This document shows, piece after piece, positions 44,412 through 53,428 of a stretch of 64,000 bases of DNA (position 1 is its first letter; each line of letters opens with the position of its first letter). The translations under genes were made by a program, and so were the position numbers. The notes beneath the pieces are model-generated. The model was given only the letters and a program-made list of their open reading frames with translations, ran no database searches and was not told the DNA's origin. Source of the stretch: Dinghuibacter silviterrae (GTDB lineage: Bacteria > Bacteroidota > Bacteroidia > Chitinophagales > Chitinophagaceae); the NCBI RefSeq assembly GCF_004366355.1, contig NZ_SODV01000002.1, forward strand, positions 1,714,768 through 1,778,767, given 5' to 3'.

Positions 44412-44900
44412 GATCGGTTTATACGCTTGGTTTTGGCTATACTGGTGGCTTTGTCCCGGCGCATTTTCATGCAGCCGCATTCAAGCTAGAACGTTTCAAA
44501 GGCACAAAAACACCAGAAAAGCAGTTTTTATTTGTCCTCGTTTTGATAACAACCAGGTGCAGGATAGGTTCATTGACAATAGCCTTGTGGCTCAATAAGG
44601 CCGGAAAAGCTCCCGAGCCAATATTACGTATTTCCACGTAAGTCTTAATGCGGAGATTTTCCATTTAACAAATGGTTAAAGAGTGTGTAAAAAGGTTGTA
44701 GGTTTTCTATTACATTGAAAAAAACTTTAGAATTTATATAGTTCTGGTGTAGTAATGAAATATAAGTGATCGCAAAACCCGGCAAGAAAAAGCCCACTGC
44801 GAAAGCAGCGGGCCGAATCAAACCCGCAATGGGTTTGTGAAACCTTACAAATACTAACGCTTACCTATAAGAAACTGGATCAATAAATATGCTCTCCAGG
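44412..44900. other. Intergenic region with hairpins
   Basis: About 490 bp. Near its right end are two hairpins: a GCCC(A)CTGC/GCAG(C)GGGC stem and, at 44819-44837, a CAAACCC/GGGTTTG stem. The rest is AT-rich and should contain the sigma gene promoter. No ORF is supported. Confidence 0.45.
44785..44813 (-). terminator. Terminator of the 44901-45839 gene
   Basis: Read on the minus strand, a 9-bp stem with a single mismatch (44792-44813, GAAA loop) is followed by TTTTTCTT. It lies about 90 bp downstream of the minus-strand gene ending at 44901. Confidence 0.7.
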
Positions 44901-45839
44901 TCAAACAGCTTTCTTTACCTGGGTTTCCGCCGGAAACGTGAATCTCCCGCCGGGGCCATTGGAACTTTTCGGGGTTGCTGTGACAACAGCCAACAGGTTT
45001 TCCAACCATCGCTGGATCTTTTCCCGCTCACGGGGCGACGTTTCATTCAAACCGATCTGTACCTGATTGACCTTCGGCGTTTTTTCATTGCTGGATTGCC
45101 GGCATTCAAAAAGAGCGGCCGCAGTATCAGCCAGCCTTTTCTCCACCACTTTGCCCAGGAATTTCCCTTCTTTGAGTACGGCGATGGCCATCCCTATTTC
45201 TTTATAGGTACACTTGACCGGTAGTTTGAACCGGATCAGGCCGCGTGTGGCGCATAACTCATCCAGCCATTCCAGGTATTGCGCTTCAAAATCCGACCGG
45301 CGTGGCTTTGACTTGACACCGGATAAGGCCCGTACTAACTGCCGGTAGCCGATGATCCCTTGCAAAAGCCGGATCTCCGCTTCCCTGTTCGCGGTAGATT
45401 CCAACAAACGGGTAGTATCCTGTTGCAGGAAATGAAGAATGTCGATGCTCTCGATCCTCGCCTGAAAGTACATGCTTGCTGGCGCGGGTAAACCAAATGG
45501 CTTTTTGAGGTTGAGGTAGTTCTCCTGTTTCATCGGTCGCAGGCGGGCCTGGAGCGTAGTAATATGGGCGATCAGTTCCGCCAGCCGGGTGATCAGCACG
45601 GTTTTCCTGTCGCTATGTCTTTGGGGGCTGACGCGATCCATGAGGCGGCTGATCTCCTGGTCATACATTTCCAGCCAGGACACTTTGAACGGCTCAGGCC
45701 ATTCGGGGGTGTCAAGGACGTGTACCCAGGCAGCAAGAATCCGTTTGTTCTCCGCCCGCAATCTACTTTCCAGCGTTTGAACAGTCAACGCCTTGTAATT
45801 ACTGATCGTTTCGGCCCATAACCGCAGTTCGTATTCCAT
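44901..45839 (-). CDS. Hypothetical helical protein
   Basis: 312 residues, mostly helical, not recognised. The pattern of long amphipathic helices (ISRLMDRVSPQRHSDRKTVLI and REAEIRLLQGIIGYRQLVRA) resembles regulators seen near RteC genes in Bacteroidetes elements, but no homology could be shown. It faces away from the neighbouring HTH-like gene, with a shared intergenic region between them. Confidence 0.55.
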   Translation of the reverse strand: MEYELRLWAETISNYKALTVQTLESRLRAENKRILAAWVHVLDTPEWPEPFKVSWLEMYDQEISRLMDRVSPQRHSDRKTVLITRLAELIAHITTLQARLRPMKQENYLNLKKPFGLPAPASMYFQARIESIDILHFLQQDTTRLLESTANREAEIRLLQGIIGYRQLVRALSGVKSKPRRSDFEAQYLEWLDELCATRGLIRFKLPVKCTYKEIGMAIAVLKEGKFLGKVVEKRLADTAAALFECRQSSNEKTPKVNQVQIGLNETSPREREKIQRWLENLLAVVTATPKSSNGPGGRFTFPAETQVKKAV

Positions 45840-46256
45840 TTGTTGCTCGATAAAATGTGGTAGTAATCTCCGGCTGCGAAACAGGCCATGCCTTTCCTAT
45901 ACCCGTCCGCAATCAGGTACACAAATAGACTTAACAGTTCACATGCCTACTATTAAAACACACAGGGCGTTCCCTGTAACCTATTGCGACAAACATTTTT
46001 GTCGAGAAGGGTGCGCCACCTTTCTTTTTAAATACTGAAAGAATAAAGCCAAGAGAGTGACCCATTAAAATTGGCTGTCTTTAGTTATTCATCGCATAAA
46101 CCCACTGGAAATAGCAATGATGTTACACAAGTGATCAGTTTGCAATTTTTCGAATGTTCGTATAGGTTATTTCGCTTTGCTCGATTGTTTTAATTGTAAA
46201 TGACAAAGTATTAAATCTTATCAATCCCATTTTTCACAAACCAATCCTAGTTCGAT
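45840..46256. other. Divergent intergenic region
   Basis: 417 bp, AT-rich near its right half, between two divergent genes. It includes a TGTTCG-type short motif near 46154, but no clear promoter pair could be assigned. No ORF is supported. Confidence 0.35.
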
Positions 46257-46556
46257 ATGAAATTTTCCGAAAAAACCATAACCAGGATAAAACGACACCC
46301 CCTGGACGCGTATTGGAGTGCCTTTCGTACAAGCCTTGAAAACGGGAGTTTTCGTACCATGAAGCAGCTTGGCACTATAATCCCCATTACACAATTGACG
46401 ATCATCATGCGGTTGAACTACAACACGCTTGCCAAGCGTCTCCTCGATCCCAGCCGGTTCACGGTCTCCGATCTGAAACGACTGGCTCATGCATCCAAAG
46501 TGAAACCCGAGGAACTGCTGAAATTCATCCTGAAAGAGACCAGCCAAAAACCATAG
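46257..46556 (+). CDS. Single-copy HTH-like repeat-domain protein
   Basis: 99 residues consisting of one copy of the domain found twice in the 24609 and 25336 proteins: NGSFRTMKQLGTIIPITQLT, then IMRLNYNTLAKRLLDPSRFTV, then SDLKRLAHASKVKPEELLKF. A Cro/XRE-like DNA-binding role is inferred. It lies just upstream of the RteC-family gene and may regulate it. Confidence 0.65.
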   Translation: MKFSEKTITRIKRHPLDAYWSAFRTSLENGSFRTMKQLGTIIPITQLTIIMRLNYNTLAKRLLDPSRFTVSDLKRLAHASKVKPEELLKFILKETSQKP

Positions 46557-46739
46557 CTGGCACCTCTTTTATATCTTTTGGCCTAACACTCCCTGCAAAA
46601 AGTACCACCATACATATGTACTTTAGATAAGTAGTTTTACTCCCATAATCCTACCCGATTTTTCCATTTTGCCGGCTGATCCGTCCATGCATTGCTGTGG
46701 GTAGTTCCCTTCAAGGAATTTGTGCTACAAATCGTTTGT

Positions 46740-47600
46740 ATGCACAACACCTACAGCAATCGGCCTGCCCTATGGGAGCAGTTGGTGACGCAGACGGAAA
46801 CCCGAATCAACGAATCCAGCGTCCACATAGCTGATCCCATTACCTTTTGCAAGGATATAGAGGACACCTGCCGGGAGAACAGTGGCAGGGCCCTTGAATC
46901 CATCCAGGGATACAGTTTTGAGAATAGCCAGCAGGAAGTGTCCTTTTTCAGGGATACGATCGGCTATTTTCGCAGCCGCTATATTTTTGCCTCGCAGGTG
47001 TACACCCTGGAGGTGGGGCGTCCTATCAGCAATAAGCAGACGATTGCGGCTTACCTGACCGATGCCATGCACCGGGAGGCAGCCCTGGCAACCGAACAGG
47101 ATTTTATTTATCGTTATCTCCGAAGCCGGTCAACTTACCTGGATGACCGCATTTTCGTTCGCCCCGAACAAGCTCCCCTTACTCCCACCCATTTCCTGTC
47201 TCCTCCGCCCATCACTGACATGGCGATGACCTTCGGGTATACGCTGTCCAGAATCGTGGCCGGCGATCTTTTACAGCAATACCTCCAGGACACCCTTTCC
47301 GAAACACAAAGCTCCGTGGATGGAAAACTGGCGCCGCGACTGCGCTGGACAGACTCCAAAACAGGCCTGATCGAGCTGGCCTATGCCCTGCAATCCCAGG
47401 GCGTATTCAACGATGGGAAAGCCGACCTGAAAGACATCATGGAAACCCTTCAGGTGGCCTTTCATGTCAACCTGGGCAACTACCTGAAAACGTTCCAGGA
47501 GATCCTTTCCCGCAAAACAGGCTACACCAATTACATTGATAGACTTAGGGACAAGCTATTGCTGCGCATTAAGCGGATCGAGGAAAGACATGATAAGTAG
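46740..47600 (+). CDS. RteC-family regulator
   Basis: From ATG 46740 the protein has 286 residues (an upstream start at 46692 is less likely). The C-terminal RteC domain is clear: LRWTDSKTGLIELAYALQSQ, then GVFNDGKADLKDIMETLQVAF and NLGNYLKTFQEILSRKTGYTN (about 210-275). In CTnDOT, RteC activates excision genes. Here it is placed between the cargo and the tra operon and probably controls excision or transfer. Confidence 0.85.
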   Translation: MHNTYSNRPALWEQLVTQTETRINESSVHIADPITFCKDIEDTCRENSGRALESIQGYSFENSQQEVSFFRDTIGYFRSRYIFASQVYTLEVGRPISNKQTIAAYLTDAMHREAALATEQDFIYRYLRSRSTYLDDRIFVRPEQAPLTPTHFLSPPPITDMAMTFGYTLSRIVAGDLLQQYLQDTLSETQSSVDGKLAPRLRWTDSKTGLIELAYALQSQGVFNDGKADLKDIMETLQVAFHVNLGNYLKTFQEILSRKTGYTNYIDRLRDKLLLRIKRIEERHDK

Positions 47601-47612
47601 CCTTTCTTAATT

Positions 47613-47879
47613 CTACATCACGGGAATGATCCTCAATTTGGCCGGCCCCTCTTGACCGGGTAGAAAATCAGCGCCGAACCCACCCGCCTTTTTATATTGT
47701 TCCAAAGCCTGCTCCCTGGGTATAAGCGTAATATCCCGGTTGTCGCCTGCCACCCCTGAGAAATGAAATCCACGCCAGGCTTCCAGCAAGCCGTTTTCGA
47801 ATTCCAGTAAAATCACAAAGTAGCGGGCTGCGCTTCCAGTAATACAAGCCTGGGCATCCTCTCGCTCAATGGTGACCAT
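47613..47879 (-). CDS. Small hypothetical protein
   Basis: 88 residues, convergent with the RteC gene (13 bp apart). It has a compact beta-rich core (ARYFVILLEFENGLLEAWRGFHF). Not recognised. Coding is plausible from its length and position. Confidence 0.45.
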   Translation of the reverse strand: MVTIEREDAQACITGSAARYFVILLEFENGLLEAWRGFHFSGVAGDNRDITLIPREQALEQYKKAGGFGADFLPGQEGPAKLRIIPVM

Positions 47880-47946
47880 AAGAAGGATTTAGTCCGGAAA
47901 GTTCGTGAAATTTTCGGATTGGATAGTGTATTGCCTGTCTTTGTAT

Positions 47947-48195
47947 TTAAACGGGCAGTAAAGGGATTATGAAAATCTTGCCGCCGTCCTCCACTGAAAT
48001 GCAAACATAAGGCAGCTTGGATTCCATTATGACAATATCATGCTGTTGCTCCGTTTCATCTTCCTCAGTTATAATATCAATTTGAAACTGCCTGCTCTCA
48101 CGTACTATCTCGTCCGGAAGATCATGTTCCAGCTTTAGCCCGTTGTCAGAAAGATGCTTACGAAGTTTCGCAATGGTGGGGATAGATATGCTCAT
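47947..48195 (-). CDS. Small hypothetical protein
   Basis: The start at 48195 (MSISIPTIAKLRKHLSDNGL) gives 82 residues; the longer ORF from 48360 would run across the shared promoter element at 48283-48341, so it is rejected. The N-terminus is helical and the C-terminus beta-rich (PYVCISVEDGGKIFIIPLLP). Not recognised. Confidence 0.5.
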   Translation of the reverse strand: MSISIPTIAKLRKHLSDNGLKLEHDLPDEIVRESRQFQIDIITEEDETEQQHDIVIMESKLPYVCISVEDGGKIFIIPLLPV

Positions 48196-48282
48196 TTGAC
48201 CTTTAATTAGGTGGAAAATAGGAAATGAATCATTCACAAACCACCGTGAAAAAACCCTTTTATAAATTGCATCAACCTGCCA

Positions 48283-48341
48283 GAAATCTTTCGACACCTT
48301 TCGAAACTGTGAGAAGCCGCCTTCCTGGGAGGCCATCTTTG
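48283..48341 (+). promoter_or_regulatory. Shared promoter/operator element, copy B (tra operon)
   Basis: Matches copy A (11654-11712) in register over 59 bp, with the TTTCGAAACTGTGAGAA block identical and both ending in TTTG at the same offset. It ends 43 bp before the first transfer-operon gene. It is probably the tra promoter with a bound regulator. Confidence 0.6.
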
Positions 48342-48384
48342 CTGTACAACGTTCAACCATTCATCACAGCAAAAAACACAAGAT

Positions 48385-48948
48385 ATGTACAACGGTCTCC
48401 CTTCCCCCCACCTGGCCCTGGCAATCCTGGGAGCCTGCCTGCTTTATTTCCTGATCATATTCCTGGCCTACCGGAAGCGATTCTTTAGCCTCTTTTCCAG
48501 CAATGTACTTCCGGCAGGGCCGGGTACCCTCCGCGTCGCCGGCGATGTAGATCTGCCTCCCCTTATAGATAAGCCGGCCGATCACCCAACCGCACAGGCC
48601 GATCTGCCCGATGACGGCGACGAGCCGGATGAACCTTACCTGTTCGATCTGCCCGAGGACGAGGACATCCTGCTCAAAGAAGCGGAGAAAGTTGTCGAAG
48701 AGATCCAGGAAACGGTAAACGAGATCGTCACCCGGCACGAGTCCCCGGGAACCATCGCTCTGCATCCGATCAGTCCCGAGGAAGTCTTTACGGCCGTTCG
48801 GATAATCGTACAGCAGTACCCTCTGTTCAGGAACACCGAGTATTTCGAGGCCATCAACAACTTTGTCGCCATTACCGTCCGCCGTGATTGCAACCTTACG
48901 CTGACCGCCGACGACCTGGCGGCCCTGTGGGAGGTCCCCGCGGCCTGA
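48385..48948 (+). CDS. Membrane protein at the start of the tra operon
   Basis: 187 residues with one N-terminal membrane segment (about 9-29), a basic patch, then an acidic linker (DDGDEPDEPYLFDLPEDEDI, about 75-95) and a helical C-terminal domain. Not recognised by name. Its position before TraE suggests a transfer-associated protein. Confidence 0.55.
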   Translation: MYNGLPSPHLALAILGACLLYFLIIFLAYRKRFFSLFSSNVLPAGPGTLRVAGDVDLPPLIDKPADHPTAQADLPDDGDEPDEPYLFDLPEDEDILLKEAEKVVEEIQETVNEIVTRHESPGTIALHPISPEEVFTAVRIIVQQYPLFRNTEYFEAINNFVAITVRRDCNLTLTADDLAALWEVPAA

Positions 48949-49045
48949 TCCTTTCATCGTGTCTATAAATTAACGGTAACGTATACCCGTATTAAGTTCC
49001 ACCCCCAACTCCACCCACTTTTTTAACCTGATTTAATTCCTTCTT

Positions 49046-49384
49046 ATGTGCTCCCTCCCATCGAGGAAAAGGCCCGCCTTTGCCTCTGCAACCCTCTTGT
49101 CCCTTCTCATCACCCTCCCCGCGATTGCCGTCCATGCACAAAATGCAGACGGCAACGCCGGAATCAACCAGGCCACCAGCATGGTCAAAGGGTATTTCGC
49201 CACCGGTATCAATCTGCTGTATGCCATTGGCGCCGTAGTTGGCCTGGTGGGCGCCGTGAAAGTCTACAACGCCTGGAACTCCGGTGAACAGAACACGAAC
49301 AAGCTCGCCGCCGGGTGGTTTGGCTCGTGCATTTTTTTGGTCGTGGTCGCCACGGTTTTGAAAAGTTTCTACGGTATTCAATAA
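49046..49384 (+). CDS. traE: Conjugative transfer protein TraE (DUF4134)
   Basis: 112 residues with a signal or first membrane segment (about 13-32) and two further segments (about 58-75 and 90-107). The TraE-like core is GINQATSMVKGYFATGINLL, then YAIGAVVGLVGAVKVYNAWN. Family members are small inner-membrane parts of the Bacteroidetes conjugation channel. It lies 5 bp before TraF. Confidence 0.88.
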   Translation: MCSLPSRKRPAFASATLLSLLITLPAIAVHAQNADGNAGINQATSMVKGYFATGINLLYAIGAVVGLVGAVKVYNAWNSGEQNTNKLAAGWFGSCIFLVVVATVLKSFYGIQ

Positions 49385-49389
49385 CCATC

Positions 49390-49725
49390 ATGGCTACCGT
49401 CTACGACATCAACAAAGGCATCAACCGCAGCATCGAGTTTAAAGGCATTCGCGCCCAGTACATCGTATACCTCGCGGTGGGCATGGTCATCCTGCTGCTG
49501 CTCTTTGCGATCCTGTACATGACCGGTGTCAACATCTATATCTGCCTGGCGATCGTGGTACCCGGCGGCGGGGGCCTGGTCCTGGTCATTCAAACTATGT
49601 CCAAAAAATACGGGGAACACGGCCTGGCCAAACAAATGGCCAGCAGACAACTGCCCCGTGCGATCCGGACCCGCTCCCGCCGCCTTTTTATCAATCTAAA
49701 AGATTCAACCCATGCGCACCAATAA
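49390..49725 (+). CDS. traF: Conjugative transfer protein TraF (DUF4133)
   Basis: 111 residues from ATG 49390 (the longer ORF from 49315 is rejected). YDINKGINRSIEFKGIRAQY is followed by two membrane segments (about 29-47 and 51-68), the TraF/DUF4133 (VirB3-like) pattern. The end overlaps the start of the VirB4-type gene by 14 bp, indicating translational coupling. Confidence 0.88.
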   Translation: MATVYDINKGINRSIEFKGIRAQYIVYLAVGMVILLLLFAILYMTGVNIYICLAIVVPGGGGLVLVIQTMSKKYGEHGLAKQMASRQLPRAIRTRSRRLFINLKDSTHAHQ

Positions 49726-52244
49726 GTACCTCGATCATATCATGCCCATCTACAAAGTAGAACAGGACTGTATTCTTTCCCGGCAGGGAGACATGACCCT
49801 CGCCTTTGAAGTGACCCTGCCGGAAATCTTCACCCTCTCCGGGGATGACTTTGAAGCGCTGCACCAGGCCTGGATCAAGGCGATCCGGCTGCTGCCCGAT
49901 CACAGCATAGTCCACAAACAGGATTGGTTTGTAGAAAGCCGCTACCACGCCGAATTTGACAAAGGGGACCCCACCTTTCTGGCCCGCGCCAGCGAACGGT
50001 TCTTTAACGAACGGCCGTACCTGGACCACCAGTGCTATCTGTTTCTCACCAAACGACCGGACAAGCGGCGCCCCGCCAGTTTTCTGAACAGCGGACTGTT
50101 CAGGAACTCGCTGGCGCCCCTCCAGACGCTCGATCCAAAGGTTCGCGAGAACTTTCTCGATAAGGCAGGACAGTTCGTACGTGTGTTGAAAGATTCTGGT
50201 TACCTGGAGCTGCGGTCCATTCCCACCGACGAGCTGGTAAGCCACCCGGATCGTCCAGGCCTGCTGGAACGATATTGTTACTTGCTCCATCCGCAGCAGC
50301 AGCCCGTGATCAGGGACTTGGAGATCGGCCCGGACCTGCGGGTAGGGGACCAGTATTGCCAGCTCTTTACCCTGGCCGATGTGGAGGACCTGCCCGGCCT
50401 GTGTGGCCCGCGCATCAATTACGACAAGTATTCCACAGACAAAAGCAAGTTCTCCATTGGGTTTGCTGCGCCGCTGGGACAAATGCTTTCCTGCAATCAC
50501 CTGTATAACCAGTACATCGTCGTGGACGACGCCCGGGCCACCCTAAAAAAAATGGAAGCCAAACGGCTCCGGCTGCAATCCCTTTCCTCGTATTCCCGCG
50601 AGAACGGCATCAGCCGCGACGCCACCAACGCCTTTCTCAATGAAGCAATCAGCCAGCAGCGCCTTCCGGTTAAGGCTCATTTTAATATACTCTCCTGGAC
50701 CGACAAACCCGATCGCCGGGCAGACGTTCGCAATGCCGTATCCGCCGCCCTAGCCCAGATGGACGCCCGCGCCCACCAGGAGACCGCCAGCATCGCGCAG
50801 CTTTTTTGGGCCGGGATGCCGGGCAATGCGGGCGACCTTCCGCTACAGGAGACCTTCGACACCTTTGCGGAACAAGCATCCTGTTTTCTGAATGTAGAGA
50901 CAAACTACCGCAGCTCTGTGTCTCCGGTAGGTATGCGCCTGGGGGAAAGGATCAGCGGTTTGCCAGTCCACGCAGACCTGTCAGATGAGCCGGTAACGAG
51001 GGGTATTTGTAGCAACAGAAATAAATTCATATTAGGCCCAAGCGGTGCGTACCGGGCCATTTTTAATTAAGTGGCCCGGTACGCACCTCAACCCTGGCTC
51101 AGGCAAAAGTTTCTTTACCAATGCGATGCTGCGCAGTTATGTCGAACAAGGTGCCCATGCCGTGATCATCGACGTGGGACACAGCTACCGCGGTCTTTGT
51201 GAATTACTCGACGGGTACTACTTCACGTACACCGAGGAAAACCCCATCAAGTTCAATCCTTTCTACCTGGGCGATGAGACCCTGGACACCGAAAAACGGG
51301 AAAGCATCAAGGTCCTGATCCTGGCCCTGTGGAAAAAGGACGATGAAAATTACAGCCGCGCTGAATATGTTTCCTTATCCAACGCCATCCAGGCCTACTT
51401 CGATCACCTGGCTGGCAGCCCCGAGGTGTTTCCCTGCTTCGATACTTTCTACGAATACACGCGCGATGTATTCGCCCACCAGCTCCGCGAGCAGGGTATC
51501 AAGGACAAAGACTTCGACATAGACAGCTTCCTGTACGTGCTAAAACCTTACTACAAAGACGGCGAATTTGGCTACCTGCTCAATGCCCGGGAGAATCTGG
51601 ACCTTATGAACCAACGGTTCTGCGTTTTCGAAATTGACGCGATCAAGGATAGTCCGACAATTTTTCCCACGACGACAATTGTCATCATGTCCCTGTTTAT
51701 TTCCAAGATGCGGAAGTTAAAGGGTATCCGAAAGATCATCCTCATAGAGGAGGCATGGAAGGCGATCATGCGGCAAGGCATGGCCGAGTACATCAAATAT
51801 TTGTTCAAGACGGTGCGCAAGTTTTACGGGGAGGCCATTGTCGTGACGCAAGAGGTGGAGGATATTATTTCGTCGCCCGTCATCAAACAAGCGATCATCA
51901 ATAATGCGGATTGTAAGATCCTCCTGGACCAATCCAAATTTCAAAACAAATTCCACGAGATCCAGCAGCTCCTGGGGTTGTCCGACAAAGAAAAAGCCCT
52001 GGTGCTCTCGATCAATAAGGCCAACGACCCTAAGCGAAAGTACAAAGAGGTTTTTATCTCCCTGGGCGGGATCATTAGCAAGGTCTACCGAACGGAGGTC
52101 AGCCCGGAAGAATACCTGGCCTATACCACCGAGGAAAAGGAAAAGATGAAAGTGCAGGCCTTTGCCAAAAAATACGGGAGCATGAAACGGGGTATTGCCA
52201 TGCTGGTACGCCAGCAGGCTGAGCCCACAGAACCCATTACTTAA
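49712..52244 (+). pseudogene. traG: VirB4-type conjugation ATPase (TraG), interrupted in Walker A
   Basis: Two frames together give one ATPase. The first runs from ATG 49712 to GNRNKFILGPSG-type residues and stops at 51068; the second resumes GSGKSFFTNAMLRSYVEQGA at 51096 and ends at 52244. Between them, 52 extra nt (51047-51098) contain a stop codon and a perfect hairpin. Removing them leaves GPSGSGKS, a canonical Walker A, and a protein of about 825 residues, the normal TraG length. Walker B-like RKIILIEEAWKAI and other motifs are intact. This ATPase energises pilus and channel assembly. It is dead as written unless ribosomes bypass the insert. Confidence 0.88.
51044..51087 (+). repeat. Perfect 16-bp hairpin inside the traG P-loop codons
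   Basis: GGTGCGTACCGGGCCA (51044-51059) is perfectly inverted at 51072-51087 around a 12-nt AT-rich loop (TTTTTAATTAAG). The in-frame stop TAA lies in the loop at 51068-51070. The Gly codon GGT at its left edge is followed, after 49 nt, by a GGC Gly codon at 51096-51098. Confidence 0.95.
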
Positions 52245-52254
52245 AAAAATAGCC

Positions 52255-52932
52255 ATGAACCGATACAAAAAATGGAGTGTCTTTATCCTGCTCATAGGGC
52301 TCGCCCTGGCGCCCACCCAACGCAGCCAGGCGCAGATCGACATCATTGGCGATGCCCTGAAGGCCATCATCAAGGCCATCGACCTGAAGGTGCAGCAGCT
52401 ACAGAACGCCACTATTGACCTACAGAACGCACAGAAGGCTGTCGAGAATGAATTGTCCAAGCTGCAACTGGGGCAGATCGGGGACTGGGAACAGCAGTTC
52501 AAAGACCTGTATGGCCAATACTTCGATGAGTTGTGGAAAGTCAAAACCGTCATTTCCTACCTCCGACAGGTGACCGGCATCATTGCACAGCAGCAGGAGC
52601 TGATGCGCGAGTATAAACAGGATTGGGCGCTGATCCAGCAAGACCCACATTTCAGCACCGCGGAGCTGTCCCATATCCACGATCTCTATTCTGGCGTCGT
52701 TGGGCAGAGCGTCAAAAGCCTCGACCAGATCCTGCTGATCCTGCAAAGTTTCAGTTTACAAATGTCCGATGCCGACCGGATGAAGATCATCGCCGGCGCC
52801 AGCAACGACATATCCCGGCAAACCAGCGACCTGCGGCAATTCAGCAACCGCAATATCCAGCTCAGCCTGCAACGCGCCAAAGACGCAGACGACCTCAACA
52901 CGATCTCCTCACTGTACGGTATAACTCAATAA
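52255..52932 (+). CDS. Conjugal transfer protein TraI-like, copy 1
   Basis: From ATG 52255 the protein has 225 residues: a signal peptide (about 1-27, ending SQAQ) then long helices (KAIDLKVQQLQNATIDLQNA, and SLQRAKDADDLNTISSLYG at the end). This fits the Bacteroidetes TraI family of periplasmic helical transfer proteins. Two further homologues occur at 55661 and 56293. It is separated from them by four inserted genes. Confidence 0.75.
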   Translation: MNRYKKWSVFILLIGLALAPTQRSQAQIDIIGDALKAIIKAIDLKVQQLQNATIDLQNAQKAVENELSKLQLGQIGDWEQQFKDLYGQYFDELWKVKTVISYLRQVTGIIAQQQELMREYKQDWALIQQDPHFSTAELSHIHDLYSGVVGQSVKSLDQILLILQSFSLQMSDADRMKIIAGASNDISRQTSDLRQFSNRNIQLSLQRAKDADDLNTISSLYGITQ

Positions 52933-52940
52933 CTATCCTT

Positions 52941-53399
52941 ATGAGCCTTTTTGCACGCATACTGGACGTTCACCAGGATTGGGTCATCGCCAAACACTAT
53001 GACGAGGTTTCCCTTTCTTCACCCGAACCGAAAGGCGCCTTCATGAAACGGCTGACGGAGGCCTTCCAGGAAGTGGTCAACGATGCGTTTATGTCCAGTG
53101 GGCTGATGGACCTGTCCGTTCCTACCACAGGCTACTTTGGCGCGGACAAAGACCCCGTCCATTACAAATTCAATTTCGAATACGATCCCAATGGCCTGAA
53201 ACTACACCTGTGCAGCCTGGAAGCCCGCATGCAGGGAGAGCCGCAAGTCTATATGATCCCCAAGGACCAGTACCGGGCGTTGCCCGACGCGCAAACCGTA
53301 TATCAGCGCCTTCACCTGGTGGAAAAGAAAAACCTGCCGCAGGCCTTGCAGGCAAGACCATCGCCAGCTCCGGGCAAGGCCATACCCCGTCACCGATAA
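52941..53399 (+). CDS. ICE protein of the inserted GYF..DKDPV family, member 1
   Basis: From ATG 52941 the protein has 152 residues; the long ORF from 52623 is rejected because it crosses the TraI-like gene. A core motif TTGYFGADKDPVHYKFNFEY (about 70-90) recurs in the next three genes in altered form. The C-terminus is basic and Pro-rich. Soluble, function unknown. It is the first of four related genes set within the TraI-like block. Confidence 0.6.
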   Translation: MSLFARILDVHQDWVIAKHYDEVSLSSPEPKGAFMKRLTEAFQEVVNDAFMSSGLMDLSVPTTGYFGADKDPVHYKFNFEYDPNGLKLHLCSLEARMQGEPQVYMIPKDQYRALPDAQTVYQRLHLVEKKNLPQALQARPSPAPGKAIPRHR

Positions 53400-53428
53400 T
53401 CCTAGTCATCACCCTTATCACCACCATT

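Noticed and set aside
47947-48360. Longer start (48360) for the small minus-strand gene
   Set aside because: It would run over the shared promoter element at 48283-48341; the ATG at 48195 fits better.
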